Position numbers and translations under genes: made by a program. DNA of 64,000 nt, taken from positions 77,176,610 to 77,240,609 of the forward strand of contig NC_088917.1 of assembly GCF_963576675.1 (NCBI RefSeq), in the 5' to 3' direction. Position 1 is the first letter of the stretch. The number at the start of each line of letters is the position of its first letter. Origin of the DNA: Euphorbia lathyris (lineage: Eukaryota > Streptophyta > Magnoliopsida > Malpighiales > Euphorbiaceae). The notes under the pieces are model-generated. The model had not been told where the DNA came from and did no database searches. It saw nothing but the letters and a program-made list of their open reading frames with translations. Below, piece after piece: positions 34,901 through 47,592 of the stretch.

Positions 34901-37900
34901 TGTGGAAGAGATAATACAGATTAAGAAAGATGAAGAAATAGAGAGCATCAATATGATTTTGTTTCCTAAGCTTGAATTTCTTATACTTGGAGTACTTCCA
35001 AATTTACAAAAATTCAGCGGTGGCTATTCAATTGATTTTCCATTGCTCAAAAAATTGAGGATACATGGATGCACAGCAATGAAGAATTTTGTGTCGAGAT
35101 TATCAAGTAATGAGAGCGAGGAAGAATACTTCTTCAATGAAATGGTGATGTTTTGCTTCTCTTCTTTTCTATACAATTATTTGGTTGTTTTCCTTGAACG
35201 CCCGCTATGGTAAAATTAATTTTTTTATTTGATTTGATTTACTTGATGTTTTGAATTTTTTGTTGATTTCATTTGAATTCTATTTTCATCTAGTAAAATT
35301 ATTTATGTTGAGAAAAGAAGTTAATCTAAAGGGAATTATTAGTATTGTAGTAATTGATCTAAATACATGTATTGCAGGTCACTTTCTCCAACCTGGAGAC
35401 AATGCAAGTCTCTGGCATGGACTTCAAATATTTATGGAGTAGCGATCCATGTGGAGCTTTCACTTTTGAAAATCTACTATCGGTTCATGTCCTCTTGTGT
35501 AGGAATCTGAAATATGTATTTCCAGCATCTATAGCTTGTGGCCTTCTCAAACTTCAAGATCTGAAAATTGATGATTGCAAAAATGTGGAAGTAATAATTG
35601 CAAAGGAAAACGATGAAGGATCAGAAGGCTCCCCTTGTTTTGTATTTCCTCAATTAAGCTTCCTTCGATTGGGTGATTTAAAGGAAATGAGGAGTTTGTA
35701 TGAAGAACCTCATACCTCTGAGTGGCCAAACTTAAAATGTTTGCAAGTATATGGTTGTCATCAAATTATGAAATTTTGGTCCAAACAGGAAGAGGGGAGT
35801 GACCATGTTGCATTTCAGCAAACATTGTTTTCTGTTGATAAGGTATACAAGTTCTAAATTTTCTTTTTTGTTTTTTGTTTTACATATATGATTTTCAATT
35901 TACTTATAATTAGCTCAATACATCAGGATTCAAACTAGAGCCTTTAAAATACCTTGAAATTAAAATTATAATCTAATAATAACCCATGACTCGCACATTA
36001 CAAAAAAAAAAAAAAACAAAAACAAAAAAACAGCTTATAATGAGAATAGATATTGTCACTAATACGTGTTTAATGAGAATAATTACTCTCATGACTCCTT
36101 TATTACTAGAGTCCCTACTAAAAGTACTGACGAGCATAAAATGTTATTCTCGTTATAAACTTACAATTATAATAATTTTATTCCTATTAAAATATTTTTT
36201 AATGATTAGCAAATATTCCCATTAAAGTATTTGTAATGATTTAAAATCTTCTCATTAAAATATTTGTAATGATAACAAAAAAAAATCATCTGTTGATAAG
36301 GTAAACAATTTCTTTTTTCTTTTTTTACATATGTCATATTCAAACTAGAGTTTTTAAAATACCTTGAAATCAAAATTATAATCTAATAATAACCTATAAT
36401 TCCATAGATCATTTTATGAAGATCGAGTTAATTGAGATTTTGATGTACTCACCTGTACGAAAAATGGCGTTTCTAAAAAATACGAGATACGGGTACAGCG
36501 GGGATACGACAAATTGTATATATAATTAATAATACACTCATAAAGTGATTATAAAACCACAAATAACACTCACAAGTCATTATAAAATCACAAATAATAT
36601 CTATAATATTAACTAATAAGTCATTAATTCATAAAAAGCAAACATTTAATACTTAAAACTACTTGATGTCGAAGTTGAACAGAAGTGGAACGAGATTTCA
36701 ATCGAGCAGAACCTACACAAGATGGAAGTTAGGGTTCGAGAGAAAACTAAAAACAATTTGGGTGGGTTTTTCAATTTTTTTTATATATCTGTATGTTTCA
36801 AACGGTGAGTGGGTGATGGGTTAATATTACTTTATTTAATTTATCATATAATCCTTGTATTTTTAAAGTTTATTTTAAAAAAATCCTACAACTTAACTAA
36901 TTATGAAAACTATCCCCGAAGTATACCTGGCATATCCCCGACGTGTGTCCGCTAATTAAAAGAGAAAAGGAAAAAAAAATATACTTCATAGCTATATCCC
37001 ATACAGTATCCTGGCCATAACCTAGTACTCTAAGTATCGGATACTTGTACATTGACCTCCTAGAAGTATGCTACTTCATATATAAAAAAAATCATTTTAA
37101 TTAGCTTAAATTATACACTTTGGTTTGCATAAATGTAGTTTTTATTAAAAAATTTGGGTTAATTACAAATAGGTGTACTGTCGTTTTACGGATTTGCAGA
37201 TGGTACCCATGTTATTAACCCTCGCTCAGCGGGGACGCGTAATGCGACCGGGCCGCCCTTTTTTTTTTTTTAATGCTGACTTGATATAATGGTTTCTATT
37301 TTTGGTCAGTTTATTCCCAACTTGGAGGAATTGATAATAGATGACCAAAGCTTGAGGGCTATACATCAAAGTGGTGATTTTTCAGTTGAGTCGTTTTCCA
37401 GACTGAAAAATGTTACCCTACAGTATAGCCAAGAAGAATCTATTCCTTTTCTATTTGGTTTCCTTAGACGACTCTCCTCTTTGGAAAGGCTTCGCTTAAA
37501 TAATTGCTCTTGGCATGAGATATTCTTATCAGGAATTGGAGATGAGGGAGATCATCTAAGATTAAAACACTTGAACTTGCATGAGATTAGGAATTTGATG
37601 CACATGATGAAGAAAGGCTCATTACTCAATCCCATCCTTCAGTATCTTCAGACTTTGAATGTTTCTGCCTGTGATGATCTGATAAATATAGCACCATCCT
37701 CAGTTTCTTTCCAAAATCTAATAACTCTAAATGTTAAAGGGTGTCGGAAGATGACACAAACTTGGTAACAGCATCAACAGCCAAAACTATGGTCCAACTA
37801 ATGGAATTAAGAGTAAGTCATTGTTATATGATGGAAGAAATTGTTGCAACTGATGATGCAGACTGCAAAGAGCATGATGTGATCGTTTTCAAGAAGCTGA

Positions 37901-40900
37901 AGTGTTTGAAACTTGAGGGCTTACATAGACTAAACAGCTTTTGCTCTGGCAATTACGACTATAGTTTCCCATTGTTAGAAGAAGTAAATGTCAAGGGTTG
38001 CTCTATAATGAAGTTTTTTTGTGGCGGAGAGTTGAGCACACCAAAATTACGAGGAGTACGATATGAAGGTGAACAACAGTGGGAAGGAAATCTTAATGCA
38101 ACTATATCATGCCATTTAAAAGAATGGGTATGTAACTCTGATTTTTGTATTCTTGCTTCCCTTAATTAATTAGTAATAATGTTTTCACCCTTTTATGTAA
38201 TAATGCTATATCTTGGTATTGAAATTAAGGTTGGTGGACATTTTGAAGAAGGGAGTGTCTTCCAAAATGTAGAATCTCTAGAAGTGGTGAAAGATGCAAT
38301 TTGTTCAAAAGCTTTATTAGCCAATCAACTGCACTTCTTGAACAGGCTGAGAAAGATTACTGTAAGTGACTGTGAGTCAGTACAAGTAGTTTTTGATTTG
38401 GAAGGGCTATCTGCTGAAGGTAGATCTGTTGGACTACTATGGCAATTAAATGAAATACAACTGGCTAATCTACCCATGTTGAGCCAATTATGCAACAAGG
38501 CTCCTACGGCCATTTTGGACTTCAGCAAATTGACAGTGCTGAAAATAAACAACTGTAGCAAGTTGGAATATGCATTTACTTGGTCCATGGCTTCATGCCT
38601 CTTTCAACTCCAAAGCATAGTAGTGAAAAATTGTGAGATGATGGAAACAATAATAAAGGAAGAGGAAGCAGAGGATGTAGCCCACGTGATACTTGGTTCA
38701 CTGGAATATATCGATGTGCAATGTTTGCCAAAGTTTTCAAGTATTTATTCAGGAAGTGGTGATTTAGAATGTCCATCATTGAAGATGATTGACATAAGGA
38801 ACTGTCTAAATATCAAATCATTCATTTCAAAATTGACAAAGGAAGATGGAGAAGGCAAGCAAGACCACAATATTATTCATTTCAGCCATAAGGTTAGTAC
38901 AGAGCACAATTTATTCTAATTATATGTTCTAAATTATGTTTAATAGCATTACTTTTACCAAATTAACAATATTAAAAACCAATTTACTCATACAAAACAT
39001 TATCTGTTAGCATTTTGAGATGCGGAATTACTAAAAATAGTGTCGACATTAATATGCTCTAACATATTTCTCTAAATACATAAAATTGTTAAACAATTTA
39101 GCCTTTCTTGTGACGTTGGTGATCTCAAATAGTTATTCAATAATTTTAATTTGAATTTTTTTTTTTTCGCAAATATAACGGATAAGGAGGATTGAAATCC
39201 AATTGAAATATTTAGATAAGAATCTTCTACTTTGACAAACTCAAGAATTTCAAATGCTAACATCACAATTATGCAACAATTTCATTCTGAAAAAACATCT
39301 TCTCCATGAATATGCAAAAAATTATTAAGAAATGTAGTGATAAATTTGTTTACTGAGATTGTTTAGACCTAAATTATATTTATTGTCATTGCATCTTTTG
39401 AGATTTTAATTTCTATATTTTTTTTATAAAAAAAATTTGGCCCACTTCCTCCCTTGTGCCCTAGATGTGTTTTGCCATTTGTTTAGAGCCAGGATTATTT
39501 CCGTAACCGTTATATTTTTAAATTTTAATTTCTATATTATTAAATTTTTTTAAATATTATTTTTGAGCTCTTCTATCAGTTGGACCCTGGACAGGTGCCC
39601 CTTCTACCCATGCGTGGGGACGGCCGTGTGATATTCTATGTATAAGTTTGATTAAGAGGTTAACATAAAGTCGATTTTGTATATTGCAGGTATTTCCTAA
39701 ATTGGAATGGTTGTTATTAGACATCAGGTCCATCACAGCTATACTGCAAATTGAATTGCCCGTAAACTTCTTTTCAAATGTCAAAAATCTTGAGTTGCTA
39801 TATTACTCTGCCACAACCAAATCAGATGTTCGTCTTCTTCATTTCCTTTCAAGATTACCAAATGTTAATGAACTCGGGTTCTGTGTTTCTTCTGTTGAAG
39901 AGCTCTTTGAATTTGAAGGACTCAGCGGTAACGTGGAAGGAGCTGTGACTAAACTGCCACAAATAAGAGCTTTGAAACTAGAAAATCTTAATCATTTGAA
40001 GCAAATATGGTGGCAGAATTCTCAATTGATTAATTTGGCATCATCCTCTTCATCCTTCCAAAATCTGACAAGTCTTGAAGCAAATCGATGCAATCAATTG
40101 AGAAATTTGATAACATCATCAGTAGCCAAAACTTTGGTGCAACTTGAGACGTTAACAGTAGAATCTTGCAAGATGTTGATGGTAATAGTAGAAGACAGAA
40201 ATGATGAAACAACAGAGGAGATTGTTTTCACCAAAATGAAAACACTGAAGCTTATTAATCTGCAAAGTCTCAGAAGCTTCTCCTTAGGCAATTCCACTTT
40301 CGAATTCCCATGTTTGGAGGAAATTGTCCTGGAAAAGTGCCCCAACATGAGAGTCTTTTGTCCTGGAAACATAAGCACACCGTTGCTAAACTGTGTAAAA
40401 GAAGACGCATGGCAGGACAACTTTTATTGGGAAGGAGACCTCAACAATACCATTGAACACATATACAAGAAAATGGTAAGTAGCTAGTCATTACTTTTTT
40501 TTCCTATAGAATAATAATAATCACAAATATCAGTAAATATATATCAAGATCTTGTCCACCGCCATAGTGGATTCTTCTAAGTGCAACAGTAGAGGTGAAA
40601 AAAGTACATACGACACGATTACGCGCCACGAAATCAACACGTAATTTCAGTTTTTAGGTTTAGCTTAGTAGGTAATTTGTCATTTTTGGGTTGATATGAA
40701 ATTGACACTTAAATTTTTGGGTTATTGGGTTAGAGTTGATAAACTAACCCGAAAACGACATGAAATGACACAAATATTTAAAATTATTGTTATATTCTCT
40801 TGTGTTTTTATATGTCAATTAATTAATAAACATAATAAAATTATAATTATTACTTGCAAATATGATTCAAACCTCTTAAATTGTTATAAACACATTACAT

Positions 40901-43511
40901 CTAACATGATATTTTTAGACTTTTAGATGGTTAGTATTAACATATTAATCTAAAAATGACATAAACTATTTAAAAATAGTATCATATCCTCTTGTATTTT
41001 TAAAAGTTATCATTAATATACATGCATAACAAAATTACATGTAACCCGAAAACTCGATACGAAATTGACACTAAACCGAACGACTTTGATACAGAAGTTT
41101 TTGGATTGGATTTGGGTTTACTCTTTTTAACACGAACACGACTGGAACACGATAATTGTCGGGTCTATAAAATTAACATAAACTGAACTGAACATTTTGC
41201 TTGTATTTCATGTCTTACTTCATATACTTATTAATGTTGTTTTGTTTTGCACTCTTAGGCTGGGTTTAAAGATTTAGATGATGTCAAACTTTCAATATTT
41301 CCTATGCTGAAAGATAAATGGGGTGGCCAATTTGCATTCGAGAATTTTCCTCGTTAGAAAGGTTGGTGGTGGATGAGTGTCCAATGATCTCAAATGCCAT
41401 ATCATCACATCAACTTCAGCATTTGAAGGAGTTGAAAGTACTAATAGTAGAAAAATGTGATTTAGTCGAACAAGTGTTTGATTTGGAAGGACTATATGCT
41501 ACGGAGTTTAGAATTGACGAGAGAATGGAGAATTTAAATGAACTGCACTTAGTTGATCTGCCAAAGTTGACCCATGTGTGGAGCAAGGATCCTCAACAAA
41601 TTCTGAGTTTCGAAAATCTCCAACTGCTCAAAGTTCACAATTGTGGCAACTTAACATTTATATTTAATCTCTCAATGGCTTTAACTCTTCCAAACCTTCG
41701 AAGTGTTGAAGTTAAAAACTGCAGTCTGGTGGAACATATAATTGCAAAAGCAGAGGAGGAAAAAATGCAGGAATATCAAACAATTTTTCCATCTTTGGAG
41801 TCCATGAATCTACAATATTTTGATAAATTGTCGAGTTTTTATTCTGCAAGTGGGTTTCTAGAATGTCCATCCTTGAAAATGATCGAAGTAGTTGAATGTC
41901 CAAATATGGAATTATTTGCTTCAACAATTCCAAACGGACAAGAATCAATAAGCAATGAGTGCATGTTTCTGGGCAACAAGGTTAGTTTTCTTGAAGATTT
42001 GTCTTTTCTTTCACTTGTCATCTATCTGAAACATAAGCCCAATTTTAAATATATTTTTGTCTTTTGTTTTCCAGATTGAAATTCCAGGACTGGAAGAATT
42101 GAAAGTGGAATGGAACAGATTGAAGAGTATACTGTATGACGACAATCAACTCGAATTCCTACACAGACTGAAGTGCATTGATTTAACAGGCTTCCAATGT
42201 GAAGAATATGCAATTTTGCCATCTAATTTCCTTCAACATTTTCCCAAATTGGAGAAGCTTGCTTTAAGTGATGCTTTAATTGAAGAAATAAACCTTCAAG
42301 ACTCAATGAGCAAAGATGCAGTGTCACTTGCATTGTTAACAAAATTAAAGCTATCAAATCTGCCAAAGCTTAAGTATCTAGTCAATGATGATTCCCATCC
42401 AGTGCCCTTGTTTCAGAATTTGGAAGATTTGGAAGTAGTTGAATGCAACAGATTGGAGATTCTAGTGCCTTCCACAGTGTCATTTCAAAATTTAACAAAT
42501 TTAGAAGTGTCAAAGTGTGATGGGCTGATAAATCTGATTACTACTTCAACAGCTAGGAGTCTTGTGCAGCTCAAAAGAATGAATGTGAAGGATTGTAAAA
42601 TGATGCAAGAAATTGTAGCCATTGCATCGGATGGAGTGGAATGTGAGATTCGGTTCAGTCAACTAGAGTACCTAGGACTCGATGATTTGCCATGCCTCAC
42701 AAGCTTCTGCTGTGGGAATTTTGATTTCCATTTCCCATCTTTGGAAGAAGTGGTGGTTACAGGATGCCCCAACATGACGATTTTTGCTGAGCAAGTTCCA
42801 ACTGCACCAAAGCTATTGAAAGTTAAAACAGGAATACACGAGTATTGGGAACCGGAACGGGGATGGGGATGGGAATGGGAATGGGAATGGAGAGGGATAT
42901 GGGAATCATCGAAATGGAAACTGGAACATGAATGGGAATGGGAGGGCAGCCTTAATAACACCATTCAAGCATTATTTATGGAAAAAGTATGTACACATTA
43001 AAATCGTTAGCCTATAAGAAAAAACGAGAACTATCAAAACTAAATAGTATTGCAACTGGGTTAAATACACCATTGGCCACTGAATTTTCATTCATAGTAG
43101 TCTCAAAATCGCCACTTAATTTCAATTTATCTCAATAAATCATTCAACTTTGAATTTTACGTCAATAAAGTTATTCGGACAACTTCAAAAGCAAAAAAAA
43201 AAAAACCGAAAATATGACGTGGCTTTCATCTTGGCCTCACTCAAATTGAATCGCTGAAGTAGCTATTTTATTGAGACAAATTGAAGTTGAGTAACCATTT
43301 TGAGACAATCATTAAAGTTCAATGATAGTTGTATTTAACCCTATTGCAATTTAGACGAAGTTGATGTTTAAGTGTTTTTTTCACTGGTGAGAAATTGTAT
43401 ATTGTGTTAATTTAGTAAATGAAAATTATGTGGCTTAATTAGTTAATTGCCAAAACGTTGTTTGATTGTGAAATCTGTTCTGTGCAGCATGCTGATGAAA
43501 AGATTGAATGA
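31958..43511 (+). CDS. CC-NB-ARC-LRR resistance protein (RPS2/At4g27190 type), damaged 3' half
   Basis: An intracellular immune receptor. ATG at 31958 is chosen because the upstream extension starts at TTG. Exon 1 (31958-34699, 914 codons) holds an RPS5/RPS2-style coiled coil (about 1-140); NB-ARC with P-loop GMGGIGKTT (about 186), kinase-2 KVLIILDDLW (about 258), GLPL (about 345) and MHD (about 468); then LRRs. Phase-0 LRR exons follow: 34776-35144, 35378-35842, 37310-38127, 38230-38892, 39690-40475, 41259-41980, 42075-42986 and 43488-43511. Two exons are out of frame: 37310-38127 has a 2-nt insertion (ACACA) near 37757, giving TAA at 37766, and 41259-41980 lacks 1 nt near 41350. As read, the protein stops after about 1344 residues with all signalling domains intact, so it could still act; the full 9-exon form would need both errors absent. 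Confidence 0.8.
35990..36292. mobile_element. Insert between duplicated splice-donor sequences in an NLR intron
   Basis: About 300 bp with repeated TAATGAGAATA and CATTAAAATATTTGTAATGA phrases lies between two copies of the exon 3 end plus donor region (35832-35980 and 36292-36410). The class is unclear and there is no coding content. Confidence 0.45.
36420..37215. other. NLR intron sequence, repeat-like, no gene seen
   Basis: It contains GGGTACAGCGGGGATACGAC and related GATACGG/TATCCC phrases in both orientations (36480-36510 and 36910-37050), suggesting an eroded DNA transposon. I cannot place its ends. Confidence 0.35.
37218..37271 (+). mobile_element. 5'-truncated Au SINE
   Basis: It matches the last ~50 bp of the Au SINE at 49968-50154 (CCTCGCTCAGCGGGGACGCG, then GGGCCGCCC and a T-run to 37271). 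It lies 38 bp before the acceptor of the NLR exon at 37310, and its T-run adds to that polypyrimidine tract. Confidence 0.8.
40590..41175. mobile_element. hAT-like repeat related to the element at 47803-48956
   Basis: The left end AGAGGTGAAAAAAGTACATA and the right ACACGATAATTGTCGGGT match the termini of the outer element in the eL42 intron, complemented. GACACGA/GGGTTA phrases lie within. It is absent from the same intron in copy A, so it arrived after the segmental duplication. Confidence 0.6.
42840..42955 (+). repeat. GGGAAT hexamer expansion inside an LRR exon
   Basis: Repeats of GGGAATGGGAATGGGAATGG extend the C-terminal coding sequence as alternating Trp-Glu. The exon is 45 nt (15 codons) longer than its copy A partner, all of it here, and the frame is kept. 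Confidence 0.85.
43058..43342. mobile_element. MITE with GGGTTAAATACA ends
   Basis: The ends are GGGTTAAATACACCATTGGC and TTGTATTTAACCC. The arms are partly inverted copies (CAATAAATCATTCAAC versus its complement). It lies in the last NLR intron; copy A keeps only a 54-bp remnant. Confidence 0.65.
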
Positions 43512-43620
43512 ACTCAACTCAACAAAAGGTGATGTATGCTAGTAATTTTGCTACACATACTTCATCTCTATTTTATTTACAATACTACTCATGATTTATT
43601 CAAATATTTCATTTTTTATT

Positions 43621-45399
43621 ACAACAACAACAAAGCCTTAGTCCCGAAATGATTCGGGGTCGGCTAACATGAAACATCATATAAAACCGTGAAATCAAGT
43701 CGTGTCAGCGACACAAATTCGCTCCCTTCACTCCGTCCTATCCACTACCATATTTTCTTCAATTCCCAGTAAACTCATATCACTCTCGATCACCCTCCTC
43801 CAAGTTTGCTTAGGTCTTTCCCTACCCCTCACCACTACATCCCTTTGTCACTCTTCGGTTCTCCTAACCGACGCATCAAGCGCTCTACGTCTCACATGGC
43901 CAAACCACCTTAGTCGGTTTTCTCTCATTTTATTCTCAATAGATGTGACCCCTACTTTTGTCCTAATTATTTCATTACGCACCTGGTCCTTTCTCGTATG
44001 ACCACACATCCATCTCAACATACGCATCTCCGCCACCGACATCTTATGGATGTGGCAGTGTTTCACTGCCCAACACTTCGTACCATATAGCAATGCTGGT
44101 CTAATTGCCGTCCGGTAGAATTTTCCCTTCAATCTATTAGGCATGTCGGGATCACAAAGGAAACTCGTAGCACTCTTCCACTTCGACCAACCAGCTTAAT
44201 CCTATGAGCAACATCTCCATCTACTTCTCCATCCGTTTGGATAATAGATCCTAAATACCGGAAGCAATCCGAGGCCTGAACAACTCTCCCATCTAAAGTG
44301 ATTGTCCCTGCCTCCCTACTCCTATGGCCGCTAAACTTACACTCCAAATATTCTGTCTTACTTCGACTCAACTTAAAGCCTCTAGATTCTAGAGTTTGTC
44401 TCCATAGTTCCAACTTCCTCTCCACTCCTTCTTTCGTCTCATCAACCAACACAATATCATCTGCAAACAGCATGCACCATGGTATACCATCTTGAAGTTA
44501 ACTTGTTAGTTCATCCATAACGATGGAAAAAAGAAATGGGCTTAGTGCGGAACCTTGATGCACTCCAATCGTAATAGGAAACTCTTCAGTCTTCCCAACA
44601 CTAGTACGTACACTCGTGCATAATCCCTCATACATGTCCTTTATGATGTCAATATATTTTCGCGAAATGTCTTTCCTTATCAAGGCCCACCAAAGTACTT
44701 CCCTTGGTACCTTATCATATGCTTTCTCCAAGTCAATGAAAACCATATGCAAGTCTTTCTTCTTATTTCGATAGTGCTCCATTAATTGTCTCATTAGATG
44801 GATGGCTTCCATAGTTGATCTTCCCGGCATAAAGCCAAACTGGTTTTCTGAGATCTTCACCGTCCTCTTTAGCCTTTGTTCGATCACTCCCAAAGTTTCA
44901 TAGTGTGACTCATTAATTTGATTCCCCGATAGTTGGCACAATCTTGGACATTGCCTTTGTTTTTATACAAAGGGATTAAGATACTTTTCCTCCATTCTGA
45001 TGGCATATTATTGTTTCTCCAAATTTTGTTGAAAAACGTCGTCAACCATTCGATTCCTCTTTCTCCCAAACATCTCCAAATCTCAATAGGGATCGGGTCC
45101 TACTGCTTTCTTCAACTTCATCTTACTTAATGCCATTTTGACTTCACCCTTTTGAATTCTCCGCAGGCATTCATGATTTATCATATCGTGATGGATACTT
45201 ATATCTCCAACATCTTGTTGGCGATCTCCATTAAATAAGTCATCAAAATAGGACCTTCATCGTTCCTTGATATCCTTATCTCCAACTAGGACTTTCTGGT
45301 CCACATCCTTCACACATTTAACTTTTCCGAGATCTCGCGTCTTCCTATCTCTCATCCGAGCAATTCTATATATGTCATTAGTAACAAGTTAGAACTTCC
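43621..45399 (-). mobile_element. RTE-type LINE, 5'-truncated and frameshifted
   Basis: The minus-strand frames give reverse transcriptase pieces in order: WRKSILIPLYKNKG and NYRGIKLMSHTMKLWE (45069-44884); FMPGRSTMEAIHLMRQLME, FIDLEKAYDKVPREVLWWAL and GVHQGSALSPFLF (44900-44510); [10 protein letters not shown] (44470); and the C-terminal ENRLRWFGHVRR (43900). Frameshifts separate the blocks. The endonuclease is missing. The 3' tail is TTGTTGTTGT (43621-43635 on this strand). CATTTTTTATT flanks both sides (43610-43620, 45400-45410), but the right flank also contains a local duplication, so the left and right limits are not equally sure. It lies 110 bp past the NLR stop. Confidence 0.85.
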
Positions 45400-45410
45400 C
45401 ATTTTTTATT

Positions 45411-47592
45411 CTGTAATAAAAATCCTTATTTAAGAAGAATAGTATACATGGATCCATTAAGTAACAAGTTAGAACTTCCCATTTTAGTTTAGACATATAA
45501 TTCTATTTTTATCCTATAATCTTGTTGATACAAATTCCCACCATTATTGTAGACAGATATGGATTCCTACTCATGTTTTCATCATCTTTCTCATGTATTT
45601 TCTTTGGCCTCATACATGTGTTGCCCCTGTATTTGGCTCAAAATTTCAACTGTCTCCCTTAACTTTCAAAAATTTCAAATAATTTTCCTATTATTGTCCA
45701 ATTGCATTTCAAATAATCCTCCTATTCTTGTGAACCAATTTCGTCCCTACATAAAAAAAAAACCCCCAATTTTATAAGAGCTCCCTGTAAAGACTAGTGT
45801 GAGTGTGATCCTTATTGATGTTTCCGTTTAATTCTTACTGCTGCAGTAATGCAAATAATGTCTCATTTTCTCGTATTTTTGTATTTTCCTATCAGTGTAA
45901 GAGAAAGGGGTTTAATGGTTGGAATAGAACTTGTGACTCACAGAAAGGAGAAGGCATCTGCAGCTTTTGAGAAACTTAGAGGCACTCAGACGCTACTTCA
46001 CGAATAAAAGATAGAAAAACGAATGATATTATGATGCTGTGAACATCACGAAGTTTTTTGTAAAATCATTTTGATTCGTTAGAATATTTATTGAATGTAC
46101 AAATGTACTAAAATTTGAATTTTTTTTATATTATATGTTTTTTTATAAAAAAATGATTTACAGTTTGGAAGATTTAAATTTGAGTTATTAGATGATAATT
46201 ATTATTAGGTACAAGATTTATCTATAAAATAAATAAATCACTAATAGAGACTAACAGAGACGTACAGCTGAAAGTGGTAAGCTCAGAATTACAATAGGGG
46301 ACAGATTTTGTAGTAATTCTATCGATATGGTCCTCTTTTGCCGACAGAGTTTGAGAGATTGACACAGAATTTTATGCATGGTGGCTAGAGATCATCAAGG
46401 ACATGTCATTCTTTTTAACTTGAGATGGAGGTAATGTGTAAGGTGAGGCGTAGCGTCTTTGTGTCACATTGTTTGCCTGTTAAATTAGGGTATAATGAAG
46501 GGAATAATGAGATGTTTTCTTGAAGTAGCGAAATTGTTTTAATCTAAAAACATAGAGGCGCGTCACTTGTCAAAACGTTCGCTACATAAGTTTTAAGATT
46601 ATTGAACGTGATTGGATAAAAATATGAGCTATTAAATGCAATTGAACAGGGGTTATTGAAAGCAATTATACAATAGAATCTGGTGAAAGGATGACCTCAA
46701 GCTTACTAGTTTTCTGGTGAAGTGGAGATTGCTTGTATGGATTGTCAAGAAAGCCATTTGTATTTTGTAATCTCATGTTGATAAAAGTAAAATAAAGGCT
46801 TAATACATCATTTGCTCCCTGAACTAAGTCCGTTTTCGGTTTGATAAAAGCTCAATCATATTCAGTTCAATTTATAAACAAGTCGAATACGAAGAAACTC
46901 GACATAAGCTCACAAGCAAACTCAATTATAAATTCATGAACCAGCTCATGATTAAACTCGATCATAATTTTCATGAACACGATAGTGAATAAACTTGGTT
47001 CAATTACTATTGTAATAATAAATTCTTATAAAGAGAGAGATAAACATAATGTAATTTTATGTAAACTTTGGATTTATAGATTCAAGAACTGCATAGTTTT
47101 GGATTAAAGAAATTTCAAATCAATAAAATTAATGAACATAACTATTAGTTATTCACGAACGAAATTCATAAACTAAATTAAAGTAATTATTCATGAGCTA
47201 CTCGCAAACAGCTCATGAGCAGCTCACTAACAAAATGTTGAACTCAAGTTCAAACTCGTCAATTTTTTACAAGCCAAACCTGGACATGGAAAAACTCACT
47301 CAGTTCAGCTTGGTAGCCCTATACCCTGAACTCTATTTATATAGCTAAATAATTATTTTGAATTATTTGATGTTTCAACAAAGTGTAAAGCTTGTGAGGT
47401 GAAAGAATAGCAAATTCTAATATGAAGTGCGCTAAAATTGCTACTAATAAGAAATTATATCATTAACATGTCTAGTAATCGCCAAAAACAAGAAAAGAAA
47501 AAGAGAATGACAAAATTGTAGATTAAATCCAGCTCCTGAAAAATAGTTCAACAAGTACATCAACAATTTTGGGAAAGAAAAAAAAACAGCAT
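45411..47592. other. NLR 3' flank and repeat-rich spacer, no gene seen
   Basis: A 28-bp phrase (AAGTAACAAGTTAGAACTTC and neighbours) is repeated at 45379 and 45457. The sequence collinear with copy A ends near 46800. The stretch 46830-47330 has AACTCGA/AGCTCA phrases and an end reading AGCTTGGTAGCCC, like an eroded DNA transposon. Confidence 0.4.

Larger units (their letters stand above)
40519..46800 (+). repeat. Segmental duplication, copy B
   Basis: Partner of 430-4037. The homology covers the intron before the 41259 exon, three LRR exons and several kb of 3' flank, including the short tandem repeat at 46600-46680 and the AAGAAAGCCATTTGTATTTT region near 46750. Confidence 0.85.
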
